Notes: generated from the sequence alone by a model not told the origin. A DNA stretch of 64,000 nt from Novipirellula galeiformis (GCF_007860095.1 NZ_SJPT01000014.1:1-64000); one strand, 5' to 3'; shown: positions 9,101 through 18,343, counted from the stretch's first letter. Program-made: numbers and translations.

Positions 9101-11213
9101 CACGCCACGCCATGACGCCGGTGGGAAAGGGGATTTCATCTAGGAACAATGTCGATTTGTCATACTGGCCGTCTCCGGTGGTGTCTTCCAAATAGCGAAC
9201 GCGACCGCCCGGTTTGCCCTTGTCATCGAGGCCGAGGGGATAGTCCGCCATTTCGACCACCCACAATTTGCCATCCGGGCCCCAATCCAGCGCGACGGGG
9301 TCCATCACGAGCGGCTCCGCGACGACCAATTCGATTTCGAAATCGGGACGCATTTGAATCGATTGGTGCGACAACTCCGCCGAGCGTGGTCCAGGCTCGG
9401 TGCGACCTAACAATTCCAGGAACGAACGGCGGTCGACGAGATCAGGTAAACGGTGGGTGTCTTCGTTCTGGACCCACATATGGTCGGCGGCGAACCAGAC
9501 GCCATTGTTGGTTCCCTCACGCACGATCAAGGGGACGTCGTTCAAGTCTTTGACCCGACGGGTGAAACCGCCGGTGTCAACGTCGTAAAGCTGGATCGCG
9601 GTGTCCGCGCCGTTAGAAATGATCACATCGTCGTGGCCGTCCTTGTCAAAGTCGACAAACCGCACGCCGTTATCCCGGCCAAGATCATCGACAATTGCAA
9701 AGGGCATCGGATCGGGCGTCGATTGCCACGTGCCATCATCACGGCGTTTCAGAATTTGTCGGTCTTGGGAGTTGCCGACAATCACTTCCGAGACACCGTC
9801 GCCGTCCAAGTCGCGAAGCCGGACTCCTTGGTCGGCTCCCGCGACGGAGGTGCGAATGTCGAGCAGCGGTTGCGGTAGGGGAGTGGAAGTGACCCCATTG
9901 TCGGTCACTTGGTAGAGGCCTTGTTGGGTTTCATTGTTGACGAGTAGTGATACCGAACCATCCTTGGCCAGATGCCCGAACTTGACTCCCAAATCGACTC
10001 GTCCTTGGTTTCCCTTGGCGGTGATTTGCAGGTCATGATCAAACTCACGCCATTGTTTCGCGGCCGGTTGCCAAAGGCGTGCGGTTTTGCGAGTTTCGTT
10101 GCCAATGATGACGTCGACGTAGCCATCTTGGTTCAAATCCGCAATGCGGACCCCGTGGTCGCCGCCGTCTTTGGGAGCGCGAAGGGGTTGGTCGACTAAC
10201 AGGTTGTGATTGATGCGATCGACGCATTCTTTGAACGTCAGAAATTTGACGCGTTTACCGTACTTTTTGTCTGCGTAGTCGATCAATTGGACGACTTGGT
10301 CGTTGCGGATCCAGCCATGGGGATGGAACACCAAGTTAAACATGCCCTGTTTGATCACCGTCGCATCGAGTGCCGCTTGCATGTCGGTGACGGTTTGCGG
10401 ATTGTTGGGCTGCTGCAGATTTTGAGCTTCCCAGTCGCTTGGCACCATGCACGGGAACTGCCATCCGAGTTTGCCGACGACATACGGGTAGGGATAGTTT
10501 TGAATCTTATTGACGAACGATGGAAACGGAATGTACTTGTTGAATCGCGGGGTACCGTCAGGATCCAAGACGAGTTCACGCGGTAGATCGGGGTCGGTGT
10601 CGGTGAAGACGGTAAACACGCTGCTGTCGGCTTGCAGGAAATTGCCGGCTTGGGTGCGACGGTTGAAAATCTCTTCCCACAATCGGGGGCTAGGCGTATT
10701 GCGAGAATCGCAACAAGGGGTCCGGAAGGCCACGGGAGCGTTGCCAGGGATCGACGCCATGGTGTCAACACAGCGGTCATAGGTTGATTTGGCTTTTGCG
10801 AAATCGCTGCCTTGCAGACAAGGGCAGGGGTGATCGACGGTGTGGACTTCGATCGACAATCCCTCGTCGAGCCAGGTTTGCAACTGAGGATCGTTGGGGT
10901 TGACCTTGCACGACATGATGCTGACGGGGGCACGCCCGTCGATTTGTTTCAGTCGCTCGAGGATCGGCCGTAAATACGCTTCGTATTTTGCGGTATCCCC
11001 CAGGTCGTCGATCCCTAACGTGATCACGACATCGACTCCCTCGTCACCTACCCATTGCGGCGTCGTCAGCTTGGGAAACGAAGTGCCGGGATAATATCCG
11101 TCGGCGGATTCGTCCAAGTAAGTGAGCGTATTGGTCTGGGCCGCGAGTTCGCTGCCGAGGGAGAGGAGTAAGCCTGCGCAAAATAGGAGGGGCAATCGGA
11201 ACATCGGAAGCAT
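6156..11213 (-). CDS. Exported deacetylase / FG-GAP / PVC dehydrogenase / HEAT / cytochrome c fusion
   Basis: 1685 residues. A signal peptide (1-25, SELAAQ) is followed by six regions in order. (1) A polysaccharide-deacetylase-like NodB fold, about 50-335, with GIDD, HTVDH and AFRTP in place of the TFDD, HxxxH and RxPY motifs. (2) FG-GAP/VCBS repeats with DLNQDGYVD-type calcium loops, about 345-590. (3) A glucose/sorbosone-dehydrogenase-like propeller of the PVC membrane-bound dehydrogenase type, about 630-1020. (4) HEAT-like helical repeats, about 1040-1390. (5) A c-type haem motif C1417-A-T-C-H1421, with the probable distal region before 1530. (6) A carbohydrate-binding-like beta domain, about 1550-1685. 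The protein probably deacetylates or binds a glycan and oxidises a sugar, passing electrons to haem, outside the cytoplasm. Dehydrogenase-HEAT-cytochrome fusions are common in Planctomycetes; the N-terminal deacetylase plus FG-GAP is the unusual part. No frameshift seen. Confidence 0.9.
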   Translation of the reverse strand: MLPMFRLPLLFCAGLLLSLGSELAAQTNTLTYLDESADGYYPGTSFPKLTTPQWVGDEGVDVVITLGIDDLGDTAKYEAYLRPILERLKQIDGRAPVSIMSCKVNPNDPQLQTWLDEGLSIEVHTVDHPCPCLQGSDFAKAKSTYDRCVDTMASIPGNAPVAFRTPCCDSRNTPSPRLWEEIFNRRTQAGNFLQADSSVFTVFTDTDPDLPRELVLDPDGTPRFNKYIPFPSFVNKIQNYPYPYVVGKLGWQFPCMVPSDWEAQNLQQPNNPQTVTDMQAALDATVIKQGMFNLVFHPHGWIRNDQVVQLIDYADKKYGKRVKFLTFKECVDRINHNLLVDQPLRAPKDGGDHGVRIADLNQDGYVDVIIGNETRKTARLWQPAAKQWREFDHDLQITAKGNQGRVDLGVKFGHLAKDGSVSLLVNNETQQGLYQVTDNGVTSTPLPQPLLDIRTSVAGADQGVRLRDLDGDGVSEVIVGNSQDRQILKRRDDGTWQSTPDPMPFAIVDDLGRDNGVRFVDFDKDGHDDVIISNGADTAIQLYDVDTGGFTRRVKDLNDVPLIVREGTNNGVWFAADHMWVQNEDTHRLPDLVDRRSFLELLGRTEPGPRSAELSHQSIQMRPDFEIELVVAEPLVMDPVALDWGPDGKLWVVEMADYPLGLDDKGKPGGRVRYLEDTTGDGQYDKSTLFLDEIPFPTGVMAWRDGVLVCAAPSLFFAADRDGDGKAEVREELYRGFVEGNQQHRFNGITRGLDNWLYLANGDSGGVIESVKTGKKLDIRGLDVRIRPEDGALEAQSGQTQYGRHRDDHGNWFGSNNSIPVRHYVLADHYLRRNPLVAPPAAQRNIARLDNTQVFPVSRVLSHWSGYKPPAAGMEHEFTSACSTTIYRDTLLGADFLQNTFTCEPVHNLVQRRQLTATGVTFESVRPEDEAEIEFLASTDSWFRPSFVTTGPDGALWVTDMYRLVIEHPQWIGERTKELFLRAGHDRGRIYRAYPKNSSPRPILKLNDLAGPALIDQLASPNGRVRDLAQQQLIERNSAPDLARLQTVVRSSTNPLARLHALCTLDGLQMDVETLRIALADTDATVRRHAIRIAEKFIHEPGKVSDRLISALETCDINDPHVRLQLAYSLGASSSTGAINRLAEIALLSAGDLYVQAAVISSLGEHNLRQFRTAIHGKEAAAPYEAAVLEMAVRMQNSDFLAELFYNVIDQGRQETSVENIGELAAALGTVRKRGVALQPDLQKKLADFGAELATLASDPDAEITLRRAAVSVLTLIDAKFRGDVLNLVTSTEPLELQTAAIHALAGQETAALLSRLTTISPTVRSAILDDSMTRESTALQLAEAVRSNTIPLQTIGSEHRQKMTTHVSEKVRAAATELFGDAMSSGDKHALLETYRSVNPADGDQSRGQAIFTQHCATCHRVKGIGNQVGPDLAGLKDRSPKAMVTAILAPNAAVEDKYLSYNVLTLDGVVEAGIITNESTVAIELTMQNGKSKTILRDDIDQVQSVGTSLMPEEFEKVISPSQMSDLLAFLDELGPAPKAFPGNEPITITARDGGTFEMTAAACRIFGDKINFEAKHKNIGFWSDINDRVEWTVANDKPSQYEVWLDYACPANTAGNAFIFTLGEQTLTGTVQSTNGWDDYRQVKLGTITLPQDTSVAVFKADPSLKNWLLDLRGITLKPVAP

Positions 11214-11611
11214 CTTTTTAAACGTTGCAATCAGGGAGGGATGCAGTGGGGGGAGGGCAAGACGCTATCATACACAGTCGAAATGCCGCATGTTGCTGCG
11301 AGCATTCGCATGCGATTTCAAATCCTTCGGGTTGAGATCGAGGCGAGCGAGATCATGAGACGGATTTCAACACGGATTTCAACACGGACGGGGGCGGTTC
11401 CACGGTCGCCACTGCATCGTCAGGGGCTTGAGCGGCGTTTCCGCCGGGGAATGTGCGGCGGGCTGCCTGCGGTAGGGAACGCTCATGATTTGGATCGCGT
11501 TACGGTCCCCATCGGTCCGCATCGTCGTCTACAATGATGCTTCGGGGCACTCGAAGCCTTGCACGTTTTGTACGATCGATGCTGATTTTTACCCACCGGA
11601 ACATCCCACCT
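11214..11611. other. Spacer between divergent genes
   Basis: 398 bases between the divergent 1685-residue protein gene and the ceramidase-like gene, so it should hold both promoters. The only structure noted is CGGATTTCAACA repeated twice in tandem (about 11361-11384). No coding region is supported. Confidence 0.4.
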
Positions 11612-13024
11612 ATGAATACGAAGCAACCCCACAATCTGAACCGCCGCGAATTTGTTGCGGCATCGGCAGCGACCGCAGCGACCGTCGCCAGCGGGATGGC
11701 GACGTCCGCAGCACTGGCTGGCCCGCGTGCGGGAAACCTTCATCTGGGCACGTTTCGGTTTGATGTCACGCCGCCGATGGGCCATTCGCTGTGCGGAGGC
11801 TGGATCAAGCCCGTTGTGGGGGTCGACGATCCGCTCGAAGCGATCGGCTATGTGTTGCTCGGCTCCGGAAAACCGATTGTGGTTTGTGTCGTGGATTGGA
11901 CGGGGTTGCTCAATTCCGCCCACCTGCAATGGCGACAAGCGTTGGCCGAGGCGGCGGGAACCAGCATCGATCGAGTGACGGTTCATTGTGTGCACCAGCA
12001 CAATGCCCCCTTCGCGTGTCTGGATTCGGAAGAGATCGTGTTGGCTCAAGGAGATTTGCCGCACATCGTCGAGCGTGAGTTCTTTCTCCGCTGTCTCGAG
12101 GCCGGTCGCGGCGCCGTCCGCCAGGCGATGGAGCAAACCACCCCGGTGACTCATGTCGCTCATGGCGAAGCAAAAGTCGAAAAGGTCGCCGGTAATCGAC
12201 GAATCATAGGGCCCAACGGCAAAGTGATCTCTCAGCGCGGTAGTAGCTCGCGAAATCCCGAGCATCATGCGCTGCCCGAAGGGCTGATCGATCCGATGTT
12301 AAAGACGGTTGCATTTTACAACCACGACCAGAAGATTGCCGCGTGCCATTACTATGCCTGTCATCCGATGAGCTATTACGGCGATGGACGCGTGAGTGCC
12401 GATTTTTGTGGTTTGGCACGCAAACAACGTCAGCAACAGGAACCCGATTGCACGCACTTGTACTTTAACGGCTGCGGGGGGAACATCGGAGCGGGCAAGT
12501 ACAACAACGGTTCCAAAGAGATGCGCGTTGTCTTGACCGAGCGGATGCTGGCGGGGATCGTCGCCTCCGAAGAAACATTGGAACGACAATCGATCGAGTC
12601 GATTCGCTGGGAAACCCAGGATATTTTGCCGCCCGTCAACCCGAGTTTTGACGAGGAGGCTTTGATGCGTCAGATCAGCGACAGCAAACAGAGCGTGGTC
12701 AACCGAAATCGGCCTTCTTATACCGTCGCCTGGATTCGCCGGATGAAGGCAAAGTTGCCAATCACGCTCAGCTGTATGCATGTGAATGATATCTCGTTAG
12801 TGCACCTGCCTTCGGAAAGCTTTATCGAATATCAATTGCGTGCCCAGGCATCGGCGCCCGATCGCTTCGTGGCTTGTGCTGCCTATTCCGATGGCGGACC
12901 GTGGTACATCCCGACTGCCGAGGCGTACCCGCAAGGCGGTTATGCCGTCAGCGTTGCTCATTGTGCGGCGGGCATGGATCCGATGATGACCGGCGCAATC
13001 AAAGGTCTGTTGTCACGCGTCTAA
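11612..13024 (+). CDS. Tat-exported neutral ceramidase-like hydrolase
   Basis: 470 residues from ATG 11612. The longer in-frame start at 11534 would place 26 extra residues before the Tat signal and is less likely. The twin-arginine motif N-R-R-E-F (10-14) precedes an Ala-rich hydrophobic segment ending near GPRAG. The fold matches the N-terminal domain of neutral/alkaline ceramidases: FRFDVTPPMG (49-57), a zinc-type motif HQHNAP (128-133) and a second His in YYACHPMSYYG. The position of the family motif GDVSPN reads GGNIGAG, so the catalytic Ser is absent. It may be a zinc amidase or esterase with another substrate, or a non-catalytic relative. The next gene, also Tat-exported, follows 145 bases downstream. 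Confidence 0.82.
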   Translation: MNTKQPHNLNRREFVAASAATAATVASGMATSAALAGPRAGNLHLGTFRFDVTPPMGHSLCGGWIKPVVGVDDPLEAIGYVLLGSGKPIVVCVVDWTGLLNSAHLQWRQALAEAAGTSIDRVTVHCVHQHNAPFACLDSEEIVLAQGDLPHIVEREFFLRCLEAGRGAVRQAMEQTTPVTHVAHGEAKVEKVAGNRRIIGPNGKVISQRGSSSRNPEHHALPEGLIDPMLKTVAFYNHDQKIAACHYYACHPMSYYGDGRVSADFCGLARKQRQQQEPDCTHLYFNGCGGNIGAGKYNNGSKEMRVVLTERMLAGIVASEETLERQSIESIRWETQDILPPVNPSFDEEALMRQISDSKQSVVNRNRPSYTVAWIRRMKAKLPITLSCMHVNDISLVHLPSESFIEYQLRAQASAPDRFVACAAYSDGGPWYIPTAEAYPQGGYAVSVAHCAAGMDPMMTGAIKGLLSRV

Positions 13025-13169
13025 TTGCGAAATCGTGATCGCAAAATGGGGTGCGTTGTTCAAAAAGGAAGCGGTCGAAAACTCGACCGTCGGGTTGGAT
13101 AATCGTGCCCCCATTGTGTTTCCGCCACTGCGTTTCTGAGACGTACCTTCCCCTTGATGAGATTGAGTC

Positions 13170-14114
13170 ATGCATGAATCGAATGATCGCGGCTTGAATC
13201 GTCGCCTGTTTTTGCAACGCACGGCGACGACTGCGGCCGTTGCGGGGGTGGCGTCGCCCTTTGCCCCCTCGGCGGCTTGTTGGGGAAGCACGATGCCCTA
13301 CGAAAACACCCTGCGAGACCGGCTTTGGATGTGGGGGCATGATTCGGGATCGCTGAGGCCGGGCTATGACATTGGTGGCCCCAAAGACGTCGGGCCTGGC
13401 GAGGCGATCGAGTACATGGGGATTCCGAACCTCTGCATGGTGCGATTCACCGGCACGCCGCTGCCCCCCTTTGACGACTATGTAAAACAACTTGCTCATG
13501 CCAAGCGTTTGACTTGGAGCATCGTCGATGGAGCAAAGAATTTTACGAACGAACAGAAGAAAGATCAGGCGTTGGAGCTCGTCCCCAAAACTCCGAATTT
13601 AATCGGGTTCGACCTGGACGATTTTTTTGTCGGCAATGCCGCGCCGCAGACCGAAGGTGGCGAAGCGAATGCTCATCTGAGCGTCGATCAGCTGCGAGGG
13701 ATTCGGAAGGAGATGGATGCCCAGAAACGAAACCTCGATCTTTCGCTTGTCCTGTACACGAGCCAGCTGAATCCGGCGATCAAATCTCACATCGACGAGG
13801 TGGACTCGGTTTACTTTTGGACGTGGCGTGCTAGCGATTTACCCAAGCTTGAGGAAAACTTCGCCATCTATCGTAAGATCGCGCCGAAAAAGCCAACCTT
13901 GTTGGGGATCTACATGTGGAACTTTGGGGAAAAGAAGACGATCCCCTTGGAGTTGATGAAACATCAATGTCGTTTGGCGCTGAAATGGCTTCGGGCTGGT
14001 GAGGTCGAAGGGCTGATTTTCCACTGCACGCCCTTGTGCGGAATGGACCTCGAGGCAGTGAAGTGGTCAAGGGACTGGATCGCGCGTCACGCCGATGAAG
14101 TGGTCCGGGCGTAA
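13170..14114 (+). CDS. Tat-exported hypothetical protein, possible TIM-barrel
   Basis: 314 residues. The Tat signal has NRRLFLQR at 10-17 and a following Ala/Val-rich stretch. The mature part alternates beta segments (LTWSIVDG, LIGFDLDDFF, LSLVLYTSQL, SVYFWTW, TLLGIYMWNFG, GLIFHCTP) with helices, which suggests a (beta/alpha) barrel. Acidic residues at strand ends (DLDD, EVD) would suit a glycosidase-like site. I do not recognise a named family. It follows the ceramidase-like gene in the same direction with a 145-base gap and the same export route, so the two may act on related substrates. Confidence 0.75.
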   Translation: MHESNDRGLNRRLFLQRTATTAAVAGVASPFAPSAACWGSTMPYENTLRDRLWMWGHDSGSLRPGYDIGGPKDVGPGEAIEYMGIPNLCMVRFTGTPLPPFDDYVKQLAHAKRLTWSIVDGAKNFTNEQKKDQALELVPKTPNLIGFDLDDFFVGNAAPQTEGGEANAHLSVDQLRGIRKEMDAQKRNLDLSLVLYTSQLNPAIKSHIDEVDSVYFWTWRASDLPKLEENFAIYRKIAPKKPTLLGIYMWNFGEKKTIPLELMKHQCRLALKWLRAGEVEGLIFHCTPLCGMDLEAVKWSRDWIARHADEVVRA

Positions 14115-14395
14115 GTCCAATGCCATCGAGTTGAGTAGCGCCGCACCACTAAAGAACCACTCCCTCAGTTTCAAAGTCGATTGCATTGGGACGCGTAGAT
14201 GGCATTGGGTTACAGCCCGGCGGTGGGATATTGCTGCCGATGCAATGAGTCCAGCCGCTGACAGATTCACTGCCGTGGCCGTGTCGAACGAAATTTTGCG
14301 ATCCGCAAACCCCACTAACGGCCTCGGCATGTGGCCCGCGGTTTGCTGTTGCTATCGTCGCTTTAACAAATCCGCGACGAAGGAGGGACTGTTCG

Positions 14396-14614
14396 ATGAG
14401 TGGACTTGCAAATAGGCCGCCAAGTGTACCCGAAGACGACGCTTCGGATCGCGTCGACGATCACGAGGGTGTTCCAGCAAGTGAACGAGGCAAAGAGGAG
14501 CGGATGTCGTTTGACGAAACACAACCGAGTGCCGTTTTCGGGATCGTAGGTGCAAGCTATTTGGTCATTTTGTTTTTGGTGTTGATTGCTGCTGCGGTCT
14601 ATTGGTGGAAATAG
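14396..14614 (+). CDS. Small single-pass membrane protein
   Basis: 72 residues. An acidic, disordered cytoplasmic N-terminus (1-45, many Asp/Glu/Ser/Pro) is followed by one strong membrane helix (about 48-69) and a short WWK end. A good ribosome-binding site (AAGGAGGG) lies eight to nine bases before ATG 14396, which is the main reason for calling it real. No family recognised. The start context and clear membrane helix outweigh its small size. Confidence 0.62.
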   Translation: MSGLANRPPSVPEDDASDRVDDHEGVPASERGKEERMSFDETQPSAVFGIVGASYLVILFLVLIAAAVYWWK

Positions 14615-15276
14615 GAGTTGCAAGAGAACGGCAGTGCGGTGTCTTCCTACGCAAAAAAGGAAGAGACGGTTGATGATCAGGGGGGGCAGATGCATACCGG
14701 TGATGGTATCTCGGTGCCCACGCGGCCATTGATGGAGGGGTCAGATGCAACGTCGTTGGCGCTTCGGACATGGATGGTGCCGGTAATCGTGACCCGCACC
14801 GCTGTACGTGAGTCGATGAAGCGGCAACCATTTTGGCGACGACGTATCACAGAGGCTCGAGTGTCTTGCTTGTCGCCTCACGCCGGCCTTTCCCAGAAAG
14901 CGTGATCCAAGCGTCACGCTCGGGGACACGATTTAACAGCGATCCATTGATCGCTTTCCACTCTTTTCCGTGCCACCTCCCTACGATTTATAGCGAGGCG
15001 ATGCACTCGAGTTGGGTGAAGTGTGATGCGAGCATCGGTCGCGTCCAAACCCGAGTGCACCGTCGCCATTGGTATGTGTTTTGTCGATTTCGCGACTGGC
15101 TGACGCAGATCGTTGTAGCGTGCCAATACCGCACACAGTGTGACATTTGCGAGGTCGAGTCGACTCATTGCGGCCACGGATGTGCCCCGTCGATCTGCTC
15201 GTTCACGCCCTCGATATTCCAGCGAAGTAGGATACGTGTCGGCTGCACCGACGCGGAGAGGCACGCTGCGGAGTCA
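14615..15276. other. 662-base gap without supported gene
   Basis: Several short frames exist on both strands but they overlap each other and lack ribosome-binding sites, family features or protein-like composition. Nothing else is visible. Confidence 0.5.
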
Positions 15277-16569
15277 TCACTCCGATGGGCTGGACGGTGT
15301 CTTTTTCGCTGAATGAAAATTCTGTTGTGAGTAATCACGACGAAAAAACAGATCGGCGGTCCAGTCCATTGCCACTCGCAGCTTGCGACCGTAGCCGGGC
15401 ATGATGGTGAGGTAGACGGTTCTCCAGAGGAACCACGCGACGAATCCGGCGAGACGCATGCCGAAGACATTCGCGATCGCTTGTCGACCGCCCAACGGAG
15501 CCATGGTGCCCTTGCTGCGATAGTCCAGTGCGTGGGTGGGGCGACCGTCGATTGCCGCAGCCAAATTTCGTGCGGCCATCCGCCCTTCACGCAACGCATG
15601 TTGTGCGGTCGGCGGGTACGCTTTACCGTTGGCGTCTAGATTGGAGGCACAATCGCCGATGCCCCAGATATGGTCGCACCCCTTCACACGCAAGTCTCGC
15701 TCGCATTGAAGATAACCGTGCCCGTTGAGCGGCAAGTCCAAGTCCTTCAGTAATGGCGGCGGAGCGACGCCAGCAGACCAAATGACGGTATGGGAGTCGA
15801 TTTTTTCGCCGCTGTTCAGCGTGAAGGCTGTTTCAAAAACTTCCGAGACGCTTTCGTTTAAACGGATCTCCACCCCGTTGCGTTGGAGCACCCCGCTTGC
15901 CTTTTCGGACATCGCTTCGTCAAGCATATCCAGGATCCGTCCCGAACGCTGAATCAACATCACGCGAATGTCCGATTCGCGGACGTTACGATAATCTCGA
16001 ATCGCCTCTTTCAAAAACGCATTGAACTCACCCGCCGTTTCCACCCCGGTATACCCGGCTCCGACAACGGCAAAGGTCAACCAACTTTGGCGGTGTTCGT
16101 GATCGGGTGCAATGTTTGCCATTTCTAACATCCCGATCGCCCGATCCCGCAGCGCCGTTGCATCGGCGAGCGTTTTAAGTCCAACCGCATAGTCTTGAAC
16201 ACCGGGAATGACTGGCATTCGCGTGACGCTTCCCATCGCCATCACCAGTTGGTCATAGGGTACCGTCATGGGATCGCCAAACTCCGGCTGAACCGTGACC
16301 GTTTGAGAATTCAAATTGATGTTTTCGATTTCGGCCATCAGCAAGTCGCTCGATGATAGGAAACCTCGAAGCGGTACAATTACATGTCGCGGTTCGAGTG
16401 CCGACGTGGCGGCTTCGACTAGCATCGGCGTGAATACGAAATAATTCCGATCGTTGATCAGAGTGACGGTAACGTCACGTGCACGTATGTGTTTTTCGAG
16501 CTGCTTGACACAGTACGCGCCGGCAAATCCGCCGCCGAGGACTACGATTCTGGTGGGATGATTTGTCAT
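15277..16569 (-). CDS. NDH-2-type NAD(P)H:quinone oxidoreductase-like flavoprotein
   Basis: About 430 residues from ATG 16569 (the in-frame ATG at 16596 adds nine residues before the Rossmann strand and is less likely). The FAD-binding G-G-G-F-A-G motif is at residues 12-17; a second dinucleotide motif VVGAGYTGVE near 165 binds NAD(P)H. The GIGDCA motif near 300 and the AQHA motif that follows are typical of type II NADH dehydrogenases. The C-terminus (VAWFLWRTVYLTIMPGYGRK) is amphipathic/hydrophobic, the usual membrane anchor of NDH-2. It probably passes electrons from cytoplasmic NADH to quinone without pumping protons. Monocistronic. Confidence 0.9.
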   Translation of the reverse strand: MTNHPTRIVVLGGGFAGAYCVKQLEKHIRARDVTVTLINDRNYFVFTPMLVEAATSALEPRHVIVPLRGFLSSSDLLMAEIENINLNSQTVTVQPEFGDPMTVPYDQLVMAMGSVTRMPVIPGVQDYAVGLKTLADATALRDRAIGMLEMANIAPDHEHRQSWLTFAVVGAGYTGVETAGEFNAFLKEAIRDYRNVRESDIRVMLIQRSGRILDMLDEAMSEKASGVLQRNGVEIRLNESVSEVFETAFTLNSGEKIDSHTVIWSAGVAPPPLLKDLDLPLNGHGYLQCERDLRVKGCDHIWGIGDCASNLDANGKAYPPTAQHALREGRMAARNLAAAIDGRPTHALDYRSKGTMAPLGGRQAIANVFGMRLAGFVAWFLWRTVYLTIMPGYGRKLRVAMDWTADLFFRRDYSQQNFHSAKKTPSSPSE

Positions 16570-17000
16570 GCATGAAATGGTAAGGGGATGCCTCACGTGA
16601 GCGAACGGGTGGCATTTACGGGTGGCATTGATGCCGTCGTGTTCCGCAGTTCAATAGGCAGCCCGAACCGCGACTCGCAAGTTTTAGGTTACATGCTTTT
16701 CATAACGCTCTTTGAAGCTGTGCTTTTGTATTGAGGGGCAAAGCCCCGGTAGTTTAGTGACCTCAGCAGAGCGGACTTGGATCGTGAAAACCAATGATTT
16801 GTTGGGCCAACGGTTCGCGAATGGTTCGCATCGATTGAGGACGCCTAACCATTGGCGTGTCGTTGGCCCTTTGGTTCGTTTGCATTGAAAATCTGGTCCG
16901 GCGCACACCGAATAACGCGACTGCAAAAGGATTCCGTGGCGAGGGACACCGTATGATGTGCATCTGCCTCTGAGGTGCTTCGCCCGATTTCCATCGCGGG
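16570..17000. other. 431-base gap without supported gene
   Basis: Promoter side of the flavoprotein gene and downstream side of the STAS-like gene. Minus-strand frames at 16684-17016 have biased composition and no family resemblance. Nothing else is visible. Confidence 0.45.
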
Positions 17001-17363
17001 TTATTCCTCTAGCCATACCGAAGCATCGTTATACGCAGATTCCGGAAAGTGCTTGACCTCCACATCGATTAATGGGCCGATCATCAGAGGCAACTCAGCC
17101 AGCAGTAGGCTATCGCTGACGACCGCCAATTTGCCGACCTTTGCATGGTGACTCTCAACGAACCGCAGGTGGGCGATTGCCGCGGCGAGATTCGCCCATC
17201 CGGGAAACGTTTTCGCGTGGATCAAGATTGCGGGTAACCTGCCTCGCTCGGCAATGTAAGGATCGATCTCAGCGGCGACGCTTTCAAAGTCCGCTGCTTC
17301 GAGCGGTGCATCGGGTTCGATCAGAAGAATGCCTTCAGGCAAAAGAAGACGGTGTTTTAACAT
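17001..17363 (-). CDS. SpoIIAA-like (STAS/SEC14-like) protein
   Basis: 120 residues, cytoplasmic. The pattern of a beta hairpin (LLLPEGILLIEPDAPL), then AAEIDPYIAERGRLPAILIHAKTFPGW, a helix with HLRFVESHHAKVGKLAVVSDS and a final beta strand matches the SpoIIAA-like family of small STAS/SEC14-like proteins, many of which bind lipids or partner proteins. Full length for the family. No operon partner; the next genes are 474 bases away and divergent. Regulatory role unknown. Confidence 0.8.
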   Translation of the reverse strand: MLKHRLLLPEGILLIEPDAPLEAADFESVAAEIDPYIAERGRLPAILIHAKTFPGWANLAAAIAHLRFVESHHAKVGKLAVVSDSLLLAELPLMIGPLIDVEVKHFPESAYNDASVWLEE

Positions 17364-17837
17364 TCCGTGTCGCTCTATGAACTTTCTGCGTGCCTCTTTG
17401 AGGCAACGCGATCGGGGTACACGGTCGGTGCTTGAGTGTGCGAGAGGTGCAAGACTTGTGCCACTGGTTCTTATTCGCGTCGCTTGCTGCGCTGGGATGA
17501 TGCCGGGGACTTACCGTCGGTTATTTTTCCGCAAGACGGAATTTTCATGGCAAGACGGATCCCATTGCCCCCATTGTGACAAAATGATCCACCTCCGTTG
17601 GCGCGCCACCGGACGTCACAACGTGACTCGGATTTGCACCGCATCGGTGTCGGTAGAAACGCAACCGCGACAATGTGGCTGCGAACGTGCAACGTGGATC
17701 GGGCGGCGCTAAACAATCGGGGCTGAGAGCCGAGTGCGGTATCGATCGCTCGCCGTCCCGCATCGGGCATCTTACAATAGAAAGAGCGGCGTCTTATGAC
17801 TCGGAAATCGATGTGGTAACGGAAAAGAGAAATCAAG
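17364..17837. other. 474-base divergent spacer
   Basis: Lies between the STAS-like gene (minus) and the 106-residue gene (plus) and should hold both promoters. No coding region or clear repeat is supported. Confidence 0.4.
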
Positions 17838-18158
17838 ATGTTTCACAAATCAGAACTAGACCATTTTGGCGATCAGTTCCCTCACGATTCGACGGGCTAT
17901 GTGCCTGCCAAAGGCGATTGTTGGCGGCAAATGCAATTTGATCACGCCGACATGGATCCGAACGAAGAGGGAATCTCTGCGGAAGAAAAGAAACGGCGTC
18001 TGGAGTACTTGGATACCGTGTGGTGGCCCAACGTTTTGGAAAAGGTGCACGTCCAACGGCAACAGTTGGAAGCGGAACATGGCGAGACATTTATCAAACA
18101 TTGGCATCGCGTCATCAATCGCGATCCGGCTCAATCGCACGGTTTTGGGAATGGGTAG
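17838..18158 (+). CDS. Small acidic hypothetical protein
   Basis: 106 residues, hydrophilic, with a helical centre (about 45-85: EEGISAEEKKRRLEYLDTVWWPNVLEKVHVQRQQLEAEH is split by Trp-Trp). No signal peptide or membrane segment. Start ATG 17838 with GGAAAAGAG about ten bases upstream. I do not recognise the family; composition and start context look genuine. Convergent with the aldolase gene. Confidence 0.6.
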   Translation: MFHKSELDHFGDQFPHDSTGYVPAKGDCWRQMQFDHADMDPNEEGISAEEKKRRLEYLDTVWWPNVLEKVHVQRQQLEAEHGETFIKHWHRVINRDPAQSHGFGNG

Positions 18159-18343
18159 TGCCCAATGGTGGGAGATTCTCCGGCTCCCGTAATGGTCACG
18201 AGTGAGTTCGCGGAGCGAGCGGCGAGGCGAACGCAATCGCAGTCGAGCGTGCCGGAGACGCACCCTCACCCCCAACGCCATCGGCTGCATGGTCAAACGG
18301 ATTGAGTGCTAGAGACAAGGTTGTGTGCAAGCGATAGCGGCGT

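Noticed and set aside
11483-12268. 261-residue minus-strand frame over the ceramidase-like gene
   Set aside because: Complementary shadow of a well-supported gene with family motifs on the plus strand.
16684-17016. 110-residue minus-strand frame between flavoprotein and STAS-like genes
   Set aside because: No ribosome-binding site, no protein-like motifs, overlaps another frame.
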